NCBI RefSeq assembly: GCF_000242895.2
Contig: NC_021171.1
Coordinates: forward strand, 3,630,001-3,694,000
DNA from: Bacillus sp. 1NLA3E
GTDB lineage: Bacteria; Bacillota; Bacilli; Bacillales; Cytobacillaceae
Direction of reading: 5' to 3'
Length of the DNA stretch: 64,000 nucleotides
The notes below the pieces were generated by a model. The model was not told where the DNA came from. It saw only the letters and a list, made by a program, of their open reading frames with translations, and ran no database searches. The position numbers and the translations under genes are program-made. Below, in pieces: positions 33,273 to 43,496 of this stretch. Numbering within the stretch: the first letter of the stretch is position 1; each line of letters opens with the position of its first letter.

Positions 33273-33300
33273 TATCATATGTGAGTAAAAGTTATCTAGT
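33273..33300 (-). promoter_or_regulatory. SigK-type promoter of gerE
   Basis: Minus strand AC, 17 bp, CATATGATA, an exact fit to CATAnnnTA. gerE is SigK-dependent in B. subtilis. Confidence 0.7.
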
Positions 33301-33373
33301 GACTACAATTCCTTGATGGAGAAAGCTTTTTAAGAAGAACATCACAACTTTATCGCCCGATTTTTGCTAATCA

Positions 33374-33410
33374 TTTTAAAACCCTTTTCCAAAATCGGAA
33401 AAGGGCTTGT
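33374..33410 (-). terminator. Terminator of the sdhCAB operon
   Basis: AAGCCCTTTTCCGATT and TTGGAAAAGGGTTTT form a stem of about 12 bp shortly after the sdhB stop. Confidence 0.85.
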
Positions 33411-33419
33411 TTAAATTTA

Positions 33420-34181
33420 TTAAATTTGGTCGCTTCCAAAGAAATTACGGAATGATGCGAACGTTGTTTCACGATTCAATGATGCAATTGAAGTAGTTAA
33501 TGGAATACCCTTCGGGCAGGATTGAACGCAGTTTTGCGAATTACCGCAATTCGTTAATCCACCTTCACCCATGATGGCATCTAAACGTTCAGACCGATTC
33601 ATTTCACCTGTTGGATGAGCATTAAATAAACGAACCTGTGATAACGGTGCTGGACCGATAAAGTTTGACTTACTATTCACATTTGGACACGCTTCTAAAC
33701 ATACACCACAAGTCATACATTTAGATAACTCATAAGCCCATTGACGTTTCTTTTCAGGCATACGTGGTCCTGGTCCTAAATCATACGTTCCATCAATCGG
33801 AATCCATGCCTTAACCTTTTTCAAGGAATCAAACATCCGACTACGATCTACCTGTAAGTCACGAACGATTGGGAATGTGCGCATTGGCTCTAATCGAACT
33901 GGTTGTTCCAGTTGATCGATTAGCGCTGTACATGATTGGCGTGGTTTACCATTAATCACCATTGAACACGCACCACAAACTTCTTCTAAACAGTTCATGT
34001 CCCATGCAATCGGAGTTGTTTTTTCTCCTTTTACATTTGTCGGATTACGACGAATTTCCATTAACGAGGAAATTACGTTCATATTCGGACGATAAGGAAT
34101 GACAAATTCTTCCTGATAGGGGGCAGAATTAGGACCATCTTGTCGAGTGATAACAAAACGAACTGTTTTCTGTTCAGACAT
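33420..34181 (-). CDS. sdhB: Succinate dehydrogenase iron-sulfur subunit
   Basis: Electron-transfer subunit of complex II. Cysteine clusters are visible: CLEEVCGACSMVINGKPRQSC for [2Fe-2S], then CMTCGVCLEACP and CGNSQNCVQSCPKGIP for the two C-terminal clusters. 253 residues. Starts two bases after the sdhA stop. In the four-letter motif the usual CxxxxCGxC order is kept. Confidence 0.97.
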   Translation of the reverse strand: MSEQKTVRFVITRQDGPNSAPYQEEFVIPYRPNMNVISSLMEIRRNPTNVKGEKTTPIAWDMNCLEEVCGACSMVINGKPRQSCTALIDQLEQPVRLEPMRTFPIVRDLQVDRSRMFDSLKKVKAWIPIDGTYDLGPGPRMPEKKRQWAYELSKCMTCGVCLEACPNVNSKSNFIGPAPLSQVRLFNAHPTGEMNRSERLDAIMGEGGLTNCGNSQNCVQSCPKGIPLTTSIASLNRETTFASFRNFFGSDQI

Positions 34182-34183
34182 GT

Positions 34184-35944
34184 TTAATTCTCCCCTTTCT
34201 TCTTAGAATAGTCTCGTTTACGAGGTTTGATCAAAGAAACATCAACCTCTTGATAGCTAATTTTCGGAGCAGAATTTGCATCAACAAAATCCGCCATAGT
34301 CGTTTTTAAGAAGTTCTCATCATCACGATTTGGAAAATCAGGTTTGTAATGAGCTCCGCGGCTTTCATTACGATTTAAAGCACCAAGTGTAATAACACGA
34401 GCAAGTTGAAGCATATTATCCAATTGACGCGTAAATGCCGCACCTTGGTTGCTCCATTTAGCTGTATCATTAATATTAATGTTTTTAGCGCGTTCCATAA
34501 GCTCTTGGATTTTATCATCTGTTTTTTGCAATCTATCATTATAACGAACAACCGTAACATTCTCAGTCATCCATTCCCCAAGCTCTTTATGAAGAACATA
34601 AGCATTTTCAGTTCCATTTAGTGACATGACGTTGTTCCACTTTTCTTCTTCTTGTTTCACATAACGATCAAATAAAGAAGAAGGTAGAGAATCCGCACTC
34701 TTTTCCAAACCGTTGATATATTTCAATGCATTAGGACCAGCTACCATACCACCATAAATGGCTGATAATAACGAGTTAGCTCCTAAACGGTTACCACCGT
34801 GTTGAGAGTAATCACATTCACCTGCAGCAAATAAACCAGGAATATTGGTCATTTGGTTGTAATCAACCCATAATCCACCCATTGAATAATGAACGGCTGG
34901 ATAGATTTTCATAGGCAATTTATGTGGATCTTCACCAGTGAATTTTTCATAAATTTCTATGATACCACCAAGCTTAACATCAAGTTCATGTGGATCTTTA
35001 TGTGAAAGATCCAAATACACCATGTTCTCACCATTGACACCTAGCTTTTGATTTACGCAGACATCGAAAATTTCACGAGTAGCAATATCCCGTGGAACAA
35101 GGTTTCCGTATGCTGGGTATTTTTCTTCTAAGAAATACCAAGGTTTACCATCTTTGTAAGTCCAAACACGACCGCCTTCTCCCCGTGCAGACTCACTCAT
35201 AAGACGAAGCTTGTCATCACCAGGAATTGCAGTTGGATGAATTTGAATAAATTCTCCATTTGAATAAGTAACCCCTTGTTGATACACGATTGAAGCAGCA
35301 GACCCTGTATTAATAACAGAGTTAGTAGATTTACCGAAGATAATCCCCGGTCCACCTGTTGCAAGAATCACAGCATCAGCTGCAAATGATTTAATTTCCA
35401 TTGATTGTAAATTTTGAACAACGACTCCACGGCAAACACCATCATCATCGATTACAGTACCAAGGAACTCCCAGCCTTCACGCTTGGTAACGAGTCCTGC
35501 TACTTCATAGCTTCTAACTTGCTCATCAAGTGCATATAATAACTGTTGCCCTGTTGTTGCTCCAGCGAACGCTGTACGGTGATGCTGTGTTCCACCAAAA
35601 CGGCGGAAATCTAGTAATCCTTCAGGCGTACGGTTAAACATTACTCCCATCCGATCAAACAAATGGATGATTCCTGGTGCTGCATCGCACATCGCTTTTA
35701 CCGGTGGTTGGTTCGCTAAGAAATCTCCACCGTATACGGTATCATCAAAATGTACATATGGTGAGTCGCCTTCTCCTTTTGTATTAACGGCTCCGTTAAT
35801 GCCTCCTTGGGCACAAACAGAGTGAGAACGTTTCACGGGTACTAAGGAGAATAGTTCTACCGGTGTTCCAGATTCTGCAACTTTTATTGTAGCCATTAAG
35901 CCGGCTAAACCACCGCCGACAATAATTACTTTTCCTTTACTCAT
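34184..35944 (-). CDS. sdhA: Succinate dehydrogenase flavoprotein subunit
   Basis: Catalytic subunit oxidising succinate to fumarate. FAD-binding GGGLAGLMATIKVAESG at the N-terminus, the covalent FAD histidine region KRSHSVCAQGGINGA, the substrate stretch HPTAIPG and SESARGEGG, and the C-terminal HYSMGGLWVDY. 586 residues, close to the B. subtilis protein. Confidence 0.98.
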   Translation of the reverse strand: MSKGKVIIVGGGLAGLMATIKVAESGTPVELFSLVPVKRSHSVCAQGGINGAVNTKGEGDSPYVHFDDTVYGGDFLANQPPVKAMCDAAPGIIHLFDRMGVMFNRTPEGLLDFRRFGGTQHHRTAFAGATTGQQLLYALDEQVRSYEVAGLVTKREGWEFLGTVIDDDGVCRGVVVQNLQSMEIKSFAADAVILATGGPGIIFGKSTNSVINTGSAASIVYQQGVTYSNGEFIQIHPTAIPGDDKLRLMSESARGEGGRVWTYKDGKPWYFLEEKYPAYGNLVPRDIATREIFDVCVNQKLGVNGENMVYLDLSHKDPHELDVKLGGIIEIYEKFTGEDPHKLPMKIYPAVHYSMGGLWVDYNQMTNIPGLFAAGECDYSQHGGNRLGANSLLSAIYGGMVAGPNALKYINGLEKSADSLPSSLFDRYVKQEEEKWNNVMSLNGTENAYVLHKELGEWMTENVTVVRYNDRLQKTDDKIQELMERAKNININDTAKWSNQGAAFTRQLDNMLQLARVITLGALNRNESRGAHYKPDFPNRDDENFLKTTMADFVDANSAPKISYQEVDVSLIKPRKRDYSKKKGEN

Positions 35945-36026
35945 CGTGGCTCACTCCCTTAAATGCTAGTACGTCTAGTACGTCTTCTACCATATTGGTC
36001 TACTAAATTAGTAAACGTCAAAACTA

Positions 36027-36635
36027 TTAAACGAAAGCCAGTAATGCACGTATTCCAACAATGGATAAAGCAACGAAAATTCCAACCGTTACATATGTAG
36101 AGATTCGTTGAGAACGTGGTGATACAGTGATTCCCCAGCTAACACAGAATGCCCAAAGACCATTCGCAAAGTGGAAAATAGCAGAAACGACACCAACAAT
36201 GTAAAATGCTAACATGATAGGATTTGATAGAATATCAGCCATCATATCAAAATCCACTTTTGCACCCATTGCTGCCGCAATCCGAGTTTCCCAAACATGC
36301 CATGCTAAGAAAATAAGAGTGATTACCCCTGATACCCGTTGAAGGGCAAACATCCAGTTACGGAAAAACCCAAATCTACTCACATTGTTTTTTGCTGTAA
36401 ACGCAATATAAAGCCCGTAGATTGCGTGAAACAATAATGGCAAGAAAATAATAAAGGTTTCTAGGAACCACTTGAATGGAAGATTCTCCATAAAATGTGA
36501 AGCGTCGTTAAATGCTTCTGCTCCTTTGGTTGCAAAATGATTGACAACTAAATGTTGCGTAAGGAAAAGTCCTACCGGAATGACCCCTAATAATGAGTGC
36601 AATCTTCGATAAAAAAATTCTCGATTCTCTGCCAT
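36027..36635 (-). CDS. sdhC: Succinate dehydrogenase cytochrome b558 subunit
   Basis: Membrane anchor carrying two haem b groups and the menaquinone site. 202 residues with five hydrophobic segments and histidines suited as haem ligands (for example FLTQHLVVNHF, LFHAIYGLY, FLAWHVWETR, IFHFANGLW). Same type as Bacillus single-subunit anchors. ATG with a strong AGGGGGG site. First gene of sdhCAB. Confidence 0.96.
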   Translation of the reverse strand: MAENREFFYRRLHSLLGVIPVGLFLTQHLVVNHFATKGAEAFNDASHFMENLPFKWFLETFIIFLPLLFHAIYGLYIAFTAKNNVSRFGFFRNWMFALQRVSGVITLIFLAWHVWETRIAAAMGAKVDFDMMADILSNPIMLAFYIVGVVSAIFHFANGLWAFCVSWGITVSPRSQRISTYVTVGIFVALSIVGIRALLAFV

Positions 36636-36757
36636 GAGCTTACCCCCCCTAATAATTTAATGATGGCGTTACGAGTTTCTTCATCATTTTCAAAATTGTT
36701 GAATAGTACTGATTCTAAAATTGATTCTGTTATTTCTAACAATTGTGTAACATTTAC

Positions 36758-36786
36758 ATTTTACATCTGTCTTTTACAAGCGTCAA
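36758..36786 (-). promoter_or_regulatory. SigA promoter of sdhCAB
   Basis: TTGACG, 17 bp, TAAAAT on the minus strand, leaving a leader of about 115 bases before sdhC. Confidence 0.8.
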
Positions 36787-37005
36787 GAAAACGGATACAA
36801 AAATTGTTGAAAAATAGACATTTTTAGAATAATTAGTTATTTTATTATATTCAAAACCTAAAAATTTATCATTTTTTTCATTTTTGCTGTCTTTTTGATA
36901 AATTATTCCTTTATTACCTTATGCTTTTACAGGTTAAATCGACAATTGTGTGCTGATTTTTAACTAAAAATGTATATAATAGAATTAGAGAAAGTGGGGA
37001 GAACA
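36787..37005. other. Divergent intergenic region between sdhC and yslB
   Basis: Very AT-rich. TATAAT at 36975-36980 on the plus strand is the likely -10 of yslB, with no clear -35. I see no gene. Confidence 0.4.
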
Positions 37006-37461
37006 TTGAGTGAACTTACGATACAAGAAAGAATAACCGAAAAAGAATCTCTTTCAGTCCCTTTTTTTGGTTATGATTTAATAAGAGAAGAGCTCTTAAA
37101 GGATCTGCTCGGAAAAGATACTCCTGACCTTTTATATTGGGCTGGAAAGCGGTTAGCGCGAAAATACCAACTTAATACGATTGATGAAACGATTATTTTT
37201 TTCAATAAAGCAGGCTGGGGTACTTTAACGATTAAAAGTGAATCCAAGCAAGAAATTCTATTTGAGCTTGAGAGTGACATCATCACATTACGTCTAAAAA
37301 CAAATCCTGATTTTACCTACCATCTCGAGGCTGGTTTTTTAGCGCAGCAGTTAGAATTTCAAAAAGGTGCATTGGCAGAGGCGTTTGAGCACCCACGAAA
37401 AAAGGGTGCCAAAGTTCAGTTTACTGTAAAATGGGATTTACAAGATAAAATAGACAGTTAA
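37006..37461 (+). CDS. yslB: YslB, DUF2507 family protein
   Basis: About 151 residues; soluble, of unknown function, with the YSLB/V4R-like pattern PFFGYDLIREELLKDLLG, LLYWAGKRLARKY, FLAQQLEFQKG and a C-terminal KVQFTVKWDL. I favour a TTG start at 37006 because GGGGAG is placed four to five bases upstream and the TATAAT promoter element lies inside the longer frame that opens at 36970. Position divergent from sdhC and convergent with lysC as in B. subtilis. Confidence 0.85.
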   Translation: MSELTIQERITEKESLSVPFFGYDLIREELLKDLLGKDTPDLLYWAGKRLARKYQLNTIDETIIFFNKAGWGTLTIKSESKQEILFELESDIITLRLKTNPDFTYHLEAGFLAQQLEFQKGALAEAFEHPRKKGAKVQFTVKWDLQDKIDS

Positions 37462-37475
37462 TTATCCACTTTTAC

Positions 37476-37513
37476 ATATAAAGGCTGACTCATCCGAGTC
37501 AGCCTTTATATAT
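37476..37513. terminator. Bidirectional terminator between yslB and lysC
   Basis: AAAGGCTGACTC and GAGTCAGCCTTT form a 12-bp perfect stem with a four-base loop, flanked by AT-rich tails on both strands. Confidence 0.9.
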
Positions 37514-37517
37514 GTTT

Positions 37518-38747
37518 TTATAATTTTACTGATGCACTCGCTAAATTAAAAGCTTGATGAAGTGCTTCCACTGCAGGTAGCATTAGTTTTTGTTTAACTA
37601 CTGCTGAAACTTTAATCTCAGAAGTACTAACCATTTTTACCTCAACCTCGTTTGCTGCTAACACTTCAAACATTTCCGCCGCAACTCCTGGATTAGAAAT
37701 CATACCAGATCCTACAATTGATACCTTTGCCAAATCTTGTTCAGCTTCAATTCTCTCATAGCCAAGAGTTTCTTTTACAGATTCAAGAACCGCTAGGGTT
37801 TCCTCCAAATCTGAACTTTTGATTGAGAAAGATAAATTGGTGGTATGTTTTTCTGTAGTACTTTGGATAATAATATCTACGTTAATCCGATTGGATGCCA
37901 AAGTTGTAAATACAGTGGAAAGGCCCGTTAATGAGTTCGGTAACCCAACTACCGATACTCTGGTAATTTCTTCTTCAAATGCCACTCCGCGCACTACTAA
38001 ATTTTGCTCCACTGATACTTCCTCCTCGATTATTGTGCCTGATTCCCTTTCCAAACTAGACCGGACCTCAAGAGGAACCTGATAATTTTTTGCATACTCT
38101 ACCGCTCTTGGATGCAAGACTCCTGCACCTAAATTAGCTAATTCAAGCATCTCATCATATGACACAGAGCCCAATTTGCGCGCTTCCTGAATAAAACGTG
38201 GATCAGTCGTAAAAACTCCAGTTACGTCAGTATATATATCACACTTATCGGCTTTTAAGGCAGCAGCCAAGGCAACAGCTGTTGTGTCTGAGCCACCTCG
38301 ACCCAAAGTGGTGATTTCTCCATCTATCGAAACCCCTTGAAATCCAGCGACAATAACAATTTTCCCCGCTTCCAAATCATTGTTTAATCTTCCCGTTTCA
38401 ATGTCCATAATTCTTGCACTTCCATGGACGCTTTCGGTAATAATTCCGGCTTGCCAACCTGTATAGGAAACCGCATCATGTCCTTTTTCATTCAGTGCCA
38501 TTGCCAATAAAGCAATGGTCATCTGTTCACCTGTTGTTAATAGCATATCCATTTCTCGTTTGTTCGGATTGTCTGTAATTCCCTTTGCCAAGCTCACAAG
38601 CTGATCAGTTGTTTTTCCCATTGCTGATACAACGACAACAACACTATTCCCTCTATTTTTTTCTTCTATCACTCGTTCTGCTACATTTAAAATACGTTCA
38701 ACGCTACCTACAGAAGTACCGCCAAATTTTTGAACAATTAGCACCAC
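37518..38747 (-). CDS. lysC: Aspartokinase, lysine-controlled (LysC type)
   Basis: Phosphorylates aspartate, the first step to lysine, methionine, threonine and diaminopimelate. 409 residues: kinase domain starting [15 protein letters not shown] with [16 protein letters not shown], then two ACT domains (about 265-400). In B. subtilis an internal start yields a separate regulatory beta subunit; I did not assign one. Expression is governed by the lysine riboswitch upstream. Confidence 0.97.
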   Translation of the reverse strand: MVLIVQKFGGTSVGSVERILNVAERVIEEKNRGNSVVVVVSAMGKTTDQLVSLAKGITDNPNKREMDMLLTTGEQMTIALLAMALNEKGHDAVSYTGWQAGIITESVHGSARIMDIETGRLNNDLEAGKIVIVAGFQGVSIDGEITTLGRGGSDTTAVALAAALKADKCDIYTDVTGVFTTDPRFIQEARKLGSVSYDEMLELANLGAGVLHPRAVEYAKNYQVPLEVRSSLERESGTIIEEEVSVEQNLVVRGVAFEEEITRVSVVGLPNSLTGLSTVFTTLASNRINVDIIIQSTTEKHTTNLSFSIKSSDLEETLAVLESVKETLGYERIEAEQDLAKVSIVGSGMISNPGVAAEMFEVLAANEVEVKMVSTSEIKVSAVVKQKLMLPAVEALHQAFNLASASVKL

Positions 38748-38809
38748 TATTCCCCCTACTCTCTGCAGAAATCTGAATTTTATATCTGCTTTTTCTTTCC
38801 TTTTCAGGG

Positions 38810-39086
38810 CATAAGAAAAAGCAATGAGAAATCATATCCCATTGCTGTGAAAACGTTCAATATCATGTACGTAACCACAGTGAGATAGCTCTCCAAGACA
38901 AGACGTCTTGACAATCCAACATTTATTCAATGCAGGACCAGCAAAGAAAGCAATGAGTACTATCTTCACTTCGGCGAACTTTCCTTTCAAAGCTTTTCCT
39001 TGAAGCTCATCCTTCTCCAAGCTTTTACTGATTAAGTTCGCACCTCTACCTTCACTTTAACGATCTAAAGTGTCGACTCTTAAGTT
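38810..39086 (-). ncRNA. Lysine riboswitch (L box) of lysC
   Basis: On the minus strand the conserved GTAGAGGTGCGAAC, GCCGAAGTGAA, TTGCTTTCTTTGCTGG and TTGGAGAGCTATCTCACTG elements appear in order. The expression platform ends with the terminator AGCAATGGGATATGATTTCTCATTGCTTTTTCT-type hairpin at 38814-38845. Lysine binding is expected to cause termination before lysC. Confidence 0.96.
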
Positions 39087-39092
39087 TTTAAC

Positions 39093-39122
39093 ATTATAGC
39101 ATATAAAAATATTATTTAGCAA
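39093..39122 (-). promoter_or_regulatory. Promoter of lysC
   Basis: TTGCTA, 18 bp, TATAAT on the minus strand with an extended -10 (TGC-TATAAT). It starts within a few bases of the uvrC stop. Confidence 0.75.
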
Positions 39123-39124
39123 TC

Positions 39125-40897
39125 CTAACTATTTATTTTCTCCAACAGCTCTTTGGCTATATTTGCAGGAATTCCAATCGAGACCATTTCCTCAATGCTT
39201 GCTTCCTTCATCTTCTTTAAAGATCCAAAGGTTTTAAGCAAAAGCTTCTTTCGTTTCTCACCAATACCAGCAATTTCATCAAGATGCGATTGGAAGGCAC
39301 TTTTTCCTCGTAACTGACGATGAAAAGTAATCGCAAATCGATGGACCTCGTCTTGAATCCTCTGAAGCAAATAGAATTCTTGACTATTTCGGGCAAGCGG
39401 GACAATTTGCAAGGGATTTCCATATAAAAGTTGGGACGTTCTGTGTTTATCATCCTTTACAAGTCCAGTAATCGGTATATCTAACCCCAGTTCATTTTCA
39501 AGGACATCTCTTACCGCTTCAACATGTCCTTTTCCTCCATCAATAATTAATAAATCTGGAAGAGGTAGATTTTCTTTTAGGACTCTCGTATATCTTCTTC
39601 TTGTAACCTCTCGCATCGATTCGTAATCATCGGGACCTATTACTGTTTTGATTTTATATTTGCGATATTCGTTTTTATTTGGCTTACCATCAATAAATAC
39701 CACTAATGCCGAAACTGGATCGGTTCCCTGAATGTTGGAATTATCAAAAGCCTCGATTCGATGGGGAGTATAAATCCCTAAGCTATCACCGAGGTTTTCT
39801 ACTGCATTGATGGTTCTTTTTTCATCTCGTTCTATTAAGGAAAATTTCTCCTTCAAGGCGATGGTCGCATTTTTTTCGGCAAGTTTCACTAAATCTTTTT
39901 TCTGACCACGCTTTGGGATTAGCACTTTTACATCAAGAAGTTGTTCGAGCATACTTGTATCAATTGTTTCTGGAACTAAAATCTCATTTGGCTTGAAATG
40001 ATCCGATTTTGCATAAAATTGACCTAGGAAGGTTAACATCTCTTCTTCTGCCTCATCATAAATTGGAAACAACGAGACATCCCGCTCAATCAGCTTTCCT
40101 TGCCGGATAAAAAAGACTTGAACACACATCCAACCCTTATCAACAGAATATCCAAATACATCACGGTCTGTAAAATCAGTCATCGTCATTTTTTGTTTTT
40201 CCATAATGGTATCTATATGAATGATTTTGTCACGAAAATCTTTGGCACGTTCAAAATCAAGTTGCTCAGCTGCTTCGGTCATTTTTTCAGTCAAATCTTT
40301 TTTGATATCGTTATATCCGCCGTTTAGAAAGCGAGTAATTTCGTCTGTTAAGGATTTGTATTCTGCTTCACTTACCTCTTTGACACAAGGTGCTAAGCAT
40401 TGACCCATATGATAATATAAACAAACCCGATCTGGTAGAGTCGAACATTTCCTTAATGGATAGATTCGATCAAGTAATTTTTTCGTTTCGTTTGCAGCTT
40501 GGACATTTGGGTACGGACCAAAATATTTACCTTTGTCTTTTTTTACTTTTCGAGTGGTAATTAAGCGAGGGTGGCGTTCTGCTGTCAGCTTAATAAAGGG
40601 ATAGGTTTTATCATCCTTAAGCATGACATTGTATTTAGGATCATATTTTTTTATTAAGTTAATTTCTAAAAGAAGCGCCTCAATGTTGGAAGAGGTAACG
40701 ATATATTCAAAATCCACGATTTCATTTACCAGTCGAAGTGTTTTACCATCATGCGAGCCGGTAAAATATGAGCGGACTCTGTTTTTAAGTACTTTTGCTT
40801 TTCCAACATAGATGATGGTTCCTTGTCTATCTTTCATCAAATAGCAGCCAGGATGGTCAGGCAAAATAGTGAGCTTATTTTTTATTGTTTCATTCAT
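39125..40897 (-). CDS. uvrC: Excinuclease ABC subunit C
   Basis: Dual-incision nuclease of nucleotide excision repair. 590 residues: N-terminal GIY-YIG domain ([20 protein letters not shown]), zinc-like cysteines [20 protein letters not shown] domain (about 198-233), RNase H-like nuclease domain ([20 protein letters not shown]) and a C-terminal helix-hairpin-helix ([18 protein letters not shown]). No LexA/DinR box is obvious; an inverted repeat lies upstream (41001-41032). Confidence 0.97.
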   Translation of the reverse strand: MNETIKNKLTILPDHPGCYLMKDRQGTIIYVGKAKVLKNRVRSYFTGSHDGKTLRLVNEIVDFEYIVTSSNIEALLLEINLIKKYDPKYNVMLKDDKTYPFIKLTAERHPRLITTRKVKKDKGKYFGPYPNVQAANETKKLLDRIYPLRKCSTLPDRVCLYYHMGQCLAPCVKEVSEAEYKSLTDEITRFLNGGYNDIKKDLTEKMTEAAEQLDFERAKDFRDKIIHIDTIMEKQKMTMTDFTDRDVFGYSVDKGWMCVQVFFIRQGKLIERDVSLFPIYDEAEEEMLTFLGQFYAKSDHFKPNEILVPETIDTSMLEQLLDVKVLIPKRGQKKDLVKLAEKNATIALKEKFSLIERDEKRTINAVENLGDSLGIYTPHRIEAFDNSNIQGTDPVSALVVFIDGKPNKNEYRKYKIKTVIGPDDYESMREVTRRRYTRVLKENLPLPDLLIIDGGKGHVEAVRDVLENELGLDIPITGLVKDDKHRTSQLLYGNPLQIVPLARNSQEFYLLQRIQDEVHRFAITFHRQLRGKSAFQSHLDEIAGIGEKRKKLLLKTFGSLKKMKEASIEEMVSIGIPANIAKELLEKINS

Positions 40898-41063
40898 TCT
40901 TTTTCAGCCCCTGATGTTTTTTCCAAAGTTATTATATTATGTTACTTCATTTTAGCTAAAGAGGAAAACCATTTTGGATACAAAAAGAGATTTTCTAAAT
41001 TTGAATGATGATTTTCACCGGTAATCATTCAAAACAACAATCTTTTAGAAAACAGCCTAAAAT

Positions 41064-41105
41064 AAAAAAGCTAATCTTCGGTCGTGTAAAACGACCTCGG
41101 ATCAG
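41064..41105 (-). terminator. Terminator after trxA
   Basis: GCTGATCCGAGGTCG and CGACCGAAGATTAGC form a long stem with two small bulges, then TTTTTTATTTT on the minus strand. Confidence 0.88.
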
Positions 41106-41144
41106 CCTCCTAAGACTATATCGTGTCAAAAAAACGAAATAGAT

Positions 41145-41459
41145 TTAAACGTGTTTTTCAAGAACTCCTGCAAGTGCTTCTTTTGGTGAAAATCCAACTA
41201 CTTTATCTACCACTTCACCGTCTTTTAAAACAAGTAAAGTAGGGATACTCATAATGCCAAATTTACCGGCAGTTTCTTGATTTTCATCAACGTCTACTTT
41301 AACGATTTTCACTTTACCGCCTAATTCGCTATCAAGCTCTTCTAATACAGGTGCAATCATTTTACAAGGCCCGCACCAAGGTGCCCAAAAATCAACCAGC
41401 ACAACGCCAGAGTTAGTTTCTGCTGAAAATGTTTGATCTGTTACATGTGAAATTGCCAT
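41145..41459 (-). CDS. trxA: Thioredoxin
   Basis: Cytosolic disulfide reductase of 104 residues with the active site [11 protein letters not shown] and the cis-proline loop [18 protein letters not shown] lies upstream of the ATG. It stands alone between etfA and uvrC, each bounded by terminators. Confidence 0.98.
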   Translation of the reverse strand: MAISHVTDQTFSAETNSGVVLVDFWAPWCGPCKMIAPVLEELDSELGGKVKIVKVDVDENQETAGKFGIMSIPTLLVLKDGEVVDKVVGFSPKEALAGVLEKHV

Positions 41460-41577
41460 TCAAAATCCTCCTATAGGTAGACTAAATCTTAACGACAGTA
41501 TATCACCATTTTAACTTTACTTGCTAATAATTTGTTTGCGACCATAATATGCCCTTTAAAGCTATCTATTATGTACC

Positions 41578-41608
41578 AAAAAGCGAGCAGGAATTAACCT
41601 GCTCGCTT
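41578..41608 (-). terminator. Terminator after etfA
   Basis: AAGCGAGCAGG and CCTGCTCGCTT form an 11-bp perfect stem followed by TTTTT on the minus strand. Confidence 0.92.
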
Positions 41609-41614
41609 CAATTA

Positions 41615-42592
41615 TTAAGAAAGAACTTTTAATTTTTTAAATTCTTCGGTCAATAGTGGCACAACATCAAAAAGATCTCCGACAATCCCATAATCGGCCA
41701 CTTTGAAAATGTTTGCTTCTGAATCTTTATTTATAGCTACAATTATTTTAGAGTTTGACATTCCAGCTAAGTGTTGAATCGCACCTGAAATACCACATGC
41801 GATGTACAAATCAGGTGTTACAACTTTACCTGTTTGTCCAATTTGTAAGGAATAATCACAGTACTCTGCATCACAAGCTCCGCGAGATGCACCAACTGCT
41901 CCCCCAAGAACATTAGCTAATTCTTTTAAAGGTTCAAAACCATCTTCACTTTTTACCCCACGTCCTCCAGCAATGACTACTTTTGCTTCAGAAAGGTCTA
42001 CGCCTTCACTTGCTTTTCGGACAACCTCTTTAATGATGGCTCTTAAATTTTTTATTTCAACTGAGATTGAAGCTACTTCACCTGTTCTAGACTCGTCCTT
42101 TTCTAAAGGAGCAATATTATTTGGACGAACTGTGGCAAAAATAATTCCATCAACAACCACTTTCTTTTCAAATGCTTTTCCTGAATAAATTGGTCGAGTG
42201 AATACGATGTTTCCACCAGCTTCCTCCACACCAGTTACATCGGAAATTAATCCTAAAGACAGCTTACCAGCTATTCTTGGAGCAAGGTCTTTTCCTAATG
42301 CAGTATGTCCAAATATAATTCCTTCAGGAGATTCTGCATCAACAATTGCCATCAATGCTTGAGTAAAACCGTCTGATGTATATTGTTTTAATTGAACATC
42401 TTCAACCACTACAACTCTATCAGCACCATTTTGAATAAGTTCTTCTCCTAAACCACTTACTGCATCTCCAATTAAAACACCTACAACTTCTCCGCCTTCT
42501 GATACTGTTTTTGCAGCTGCAATGGCTTCAAAGGAAACATTACGTAATGTGCCTTCGCGCGCTTCCCCTAATACAAGTACTTTTCTTGACAT
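41615..42592 (-). CDS. etfA: Electron transfer flavoprotein alpha subunit
   Basis: FAD-binding subunit that takes electrons from acyl-CoA dehydrogenases. 325 residues; the FAD domain is recognised by VVIAGGRGVKSEDGFEPL, GASRGACDAEYC, QIGQTGKVVTPDLYIA and GISGAIQHLAGMS. Last gene of fadR-fadB-etfB-etfA. Confidence 0.97.
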   Translation of the reverse strand: MSRKVLVLGEAREGTLRNVSFEAIAAAKTVSEGGEVVGVLIGDAVSGLGEELIQNGADRVVVVEDVQLKQYTSDGFTQALMAIVDAESPEGIIFGHTALGKDLAPRIAGKLSLGLISDVTGVEEAGGNIVFTRPIYSGKAFEKKVVVDGIIFATVRPNNIAPLEKDESRTGEVASISVEIKNLRAIIKEVVRKASEGVDLSEAKVVIAGGRGVKSEDGFEPLKELANVLGGAVGASRGACDAEYCDYSLQIGQTGKVVTPDLYIACGISGAIQHLAGMSNSKIIVAINKDSEANIFKVADYGIVGDLFDVVPLLTEEFKKLKVLS

Positions 42593-42646
42593 TATTTCTA
42601 CCTCCTGCTTGGTTTATTTTCCAATTATGAACGAGCGCTCAATCAA

Positions 42647-43420
42647 TCAAACTACCTTCGCTTCTGTATGTAGCAAGTGAACAAGCTCTTTCACTTGATC
42701 TTGCAAATCACCAGAAAGGATTTTACCTGCCTCTTTTTGAGCCGGCAAATAGATTTCAATTGTTTTTGTTTTCGCTTCAACATCATCCTCGTCAAGATCT
42801 AAATCATCTAGCTCTAACTCTTCAAGAGGCTTTTTCTTTGCTTTCATAATTCCTGGTAATGAAGGATAACGTGGTTCATTTAACCCTTGTTGTGCTGTTA
42901 CAAGTAATGGCAATGTTGTTTCAATGACTTCTGAATCTCCTTCAACATCACGGACAACTGTAGCGTTACTACCATCGATTGTTAGCTTTGTAATAGTTGT
43001 TACATATGGAATCTCTAGTAATTCTGCTACACGGGGACCTACTTGGCCAGATCCACCATCAATCGCCACATTTCCTGCAATAACCAAATCAGCTTCTTTA
43101 TCTTTTAAATATTCAGCGATTATTTTTGCAGTAGTATATTGATCAGCTGCTTCTACATCATCCTCAGTATTAATTAATACTGCTTTATCTGCACCCATTG
43201 CTAAAGCAGTACGCAATTGTTTTTCACTTTCTTCATTTCCGACAGAAACCACGATCACTTCCCCACTATTTGCGTCACGCACTTGAATTGCTTCCTCAAT
43301 TGCGAACTCATCGTATGGATTAATGATAAATTCAGCACCATCTTCATTAATCTTGCCACCGGAAATGGTAATCTTCTCTTCAGTATCGAATGTTCTTTTC
43401 ATCAATACAAAAATTTTCAA
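42647..43420 (-). CDS. etfB: Electron transfer flavoprotein beta subunit
   Basis: AMP-binding partner of EtfA. 257 residues with the N-terminal KIFVLMKRTFDTEEK, the NPYDEFAIEEAIQ segment and the signature VTTITKLTIDGSNATVVRD preceding LPLLVTAQQGLNEPRYPSL. AGGAGGG precedes the ATG. Confidence 0.97.
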   Translation of the reverse strand: MKIFVLMKRTFDTEEKITISGGKINEDGAEFIINPYDEFAIEEAIQVRDANSGEVIVVSVGNEESEKQLRTALAMGADKAVLINTEDDVEAADQYTTAKIIAEYLKDKEADLVIAGNVAIDGGSGQVGPRVAELLEIPYVTTITKLTIDGSNATVVRDVEGDSEVIETTLPLLVTAQQGLNEPRYPSLPGIMKAKKKPLEELELDDLDLDEDDVEAKTKTIEIYLPAQKEAGKILSGDLQDQVKELVHLLHTEAKVV

Positions 43421-43496
43421 TTGTTTTCCCTCCTGTATATCTGAACATTATTTTTGTTCAAAAGATTGAAAAAATTTAAGTTAAAAATTTTGCTGG

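Noticed and set aside
38832-39020. 62-codon minus-strand ORF upstream of lysC
   Set aside because: It lies entirely within the lysine riboswitch; the conserved RNA elements explain the sequence and there is no ribosome binding site.
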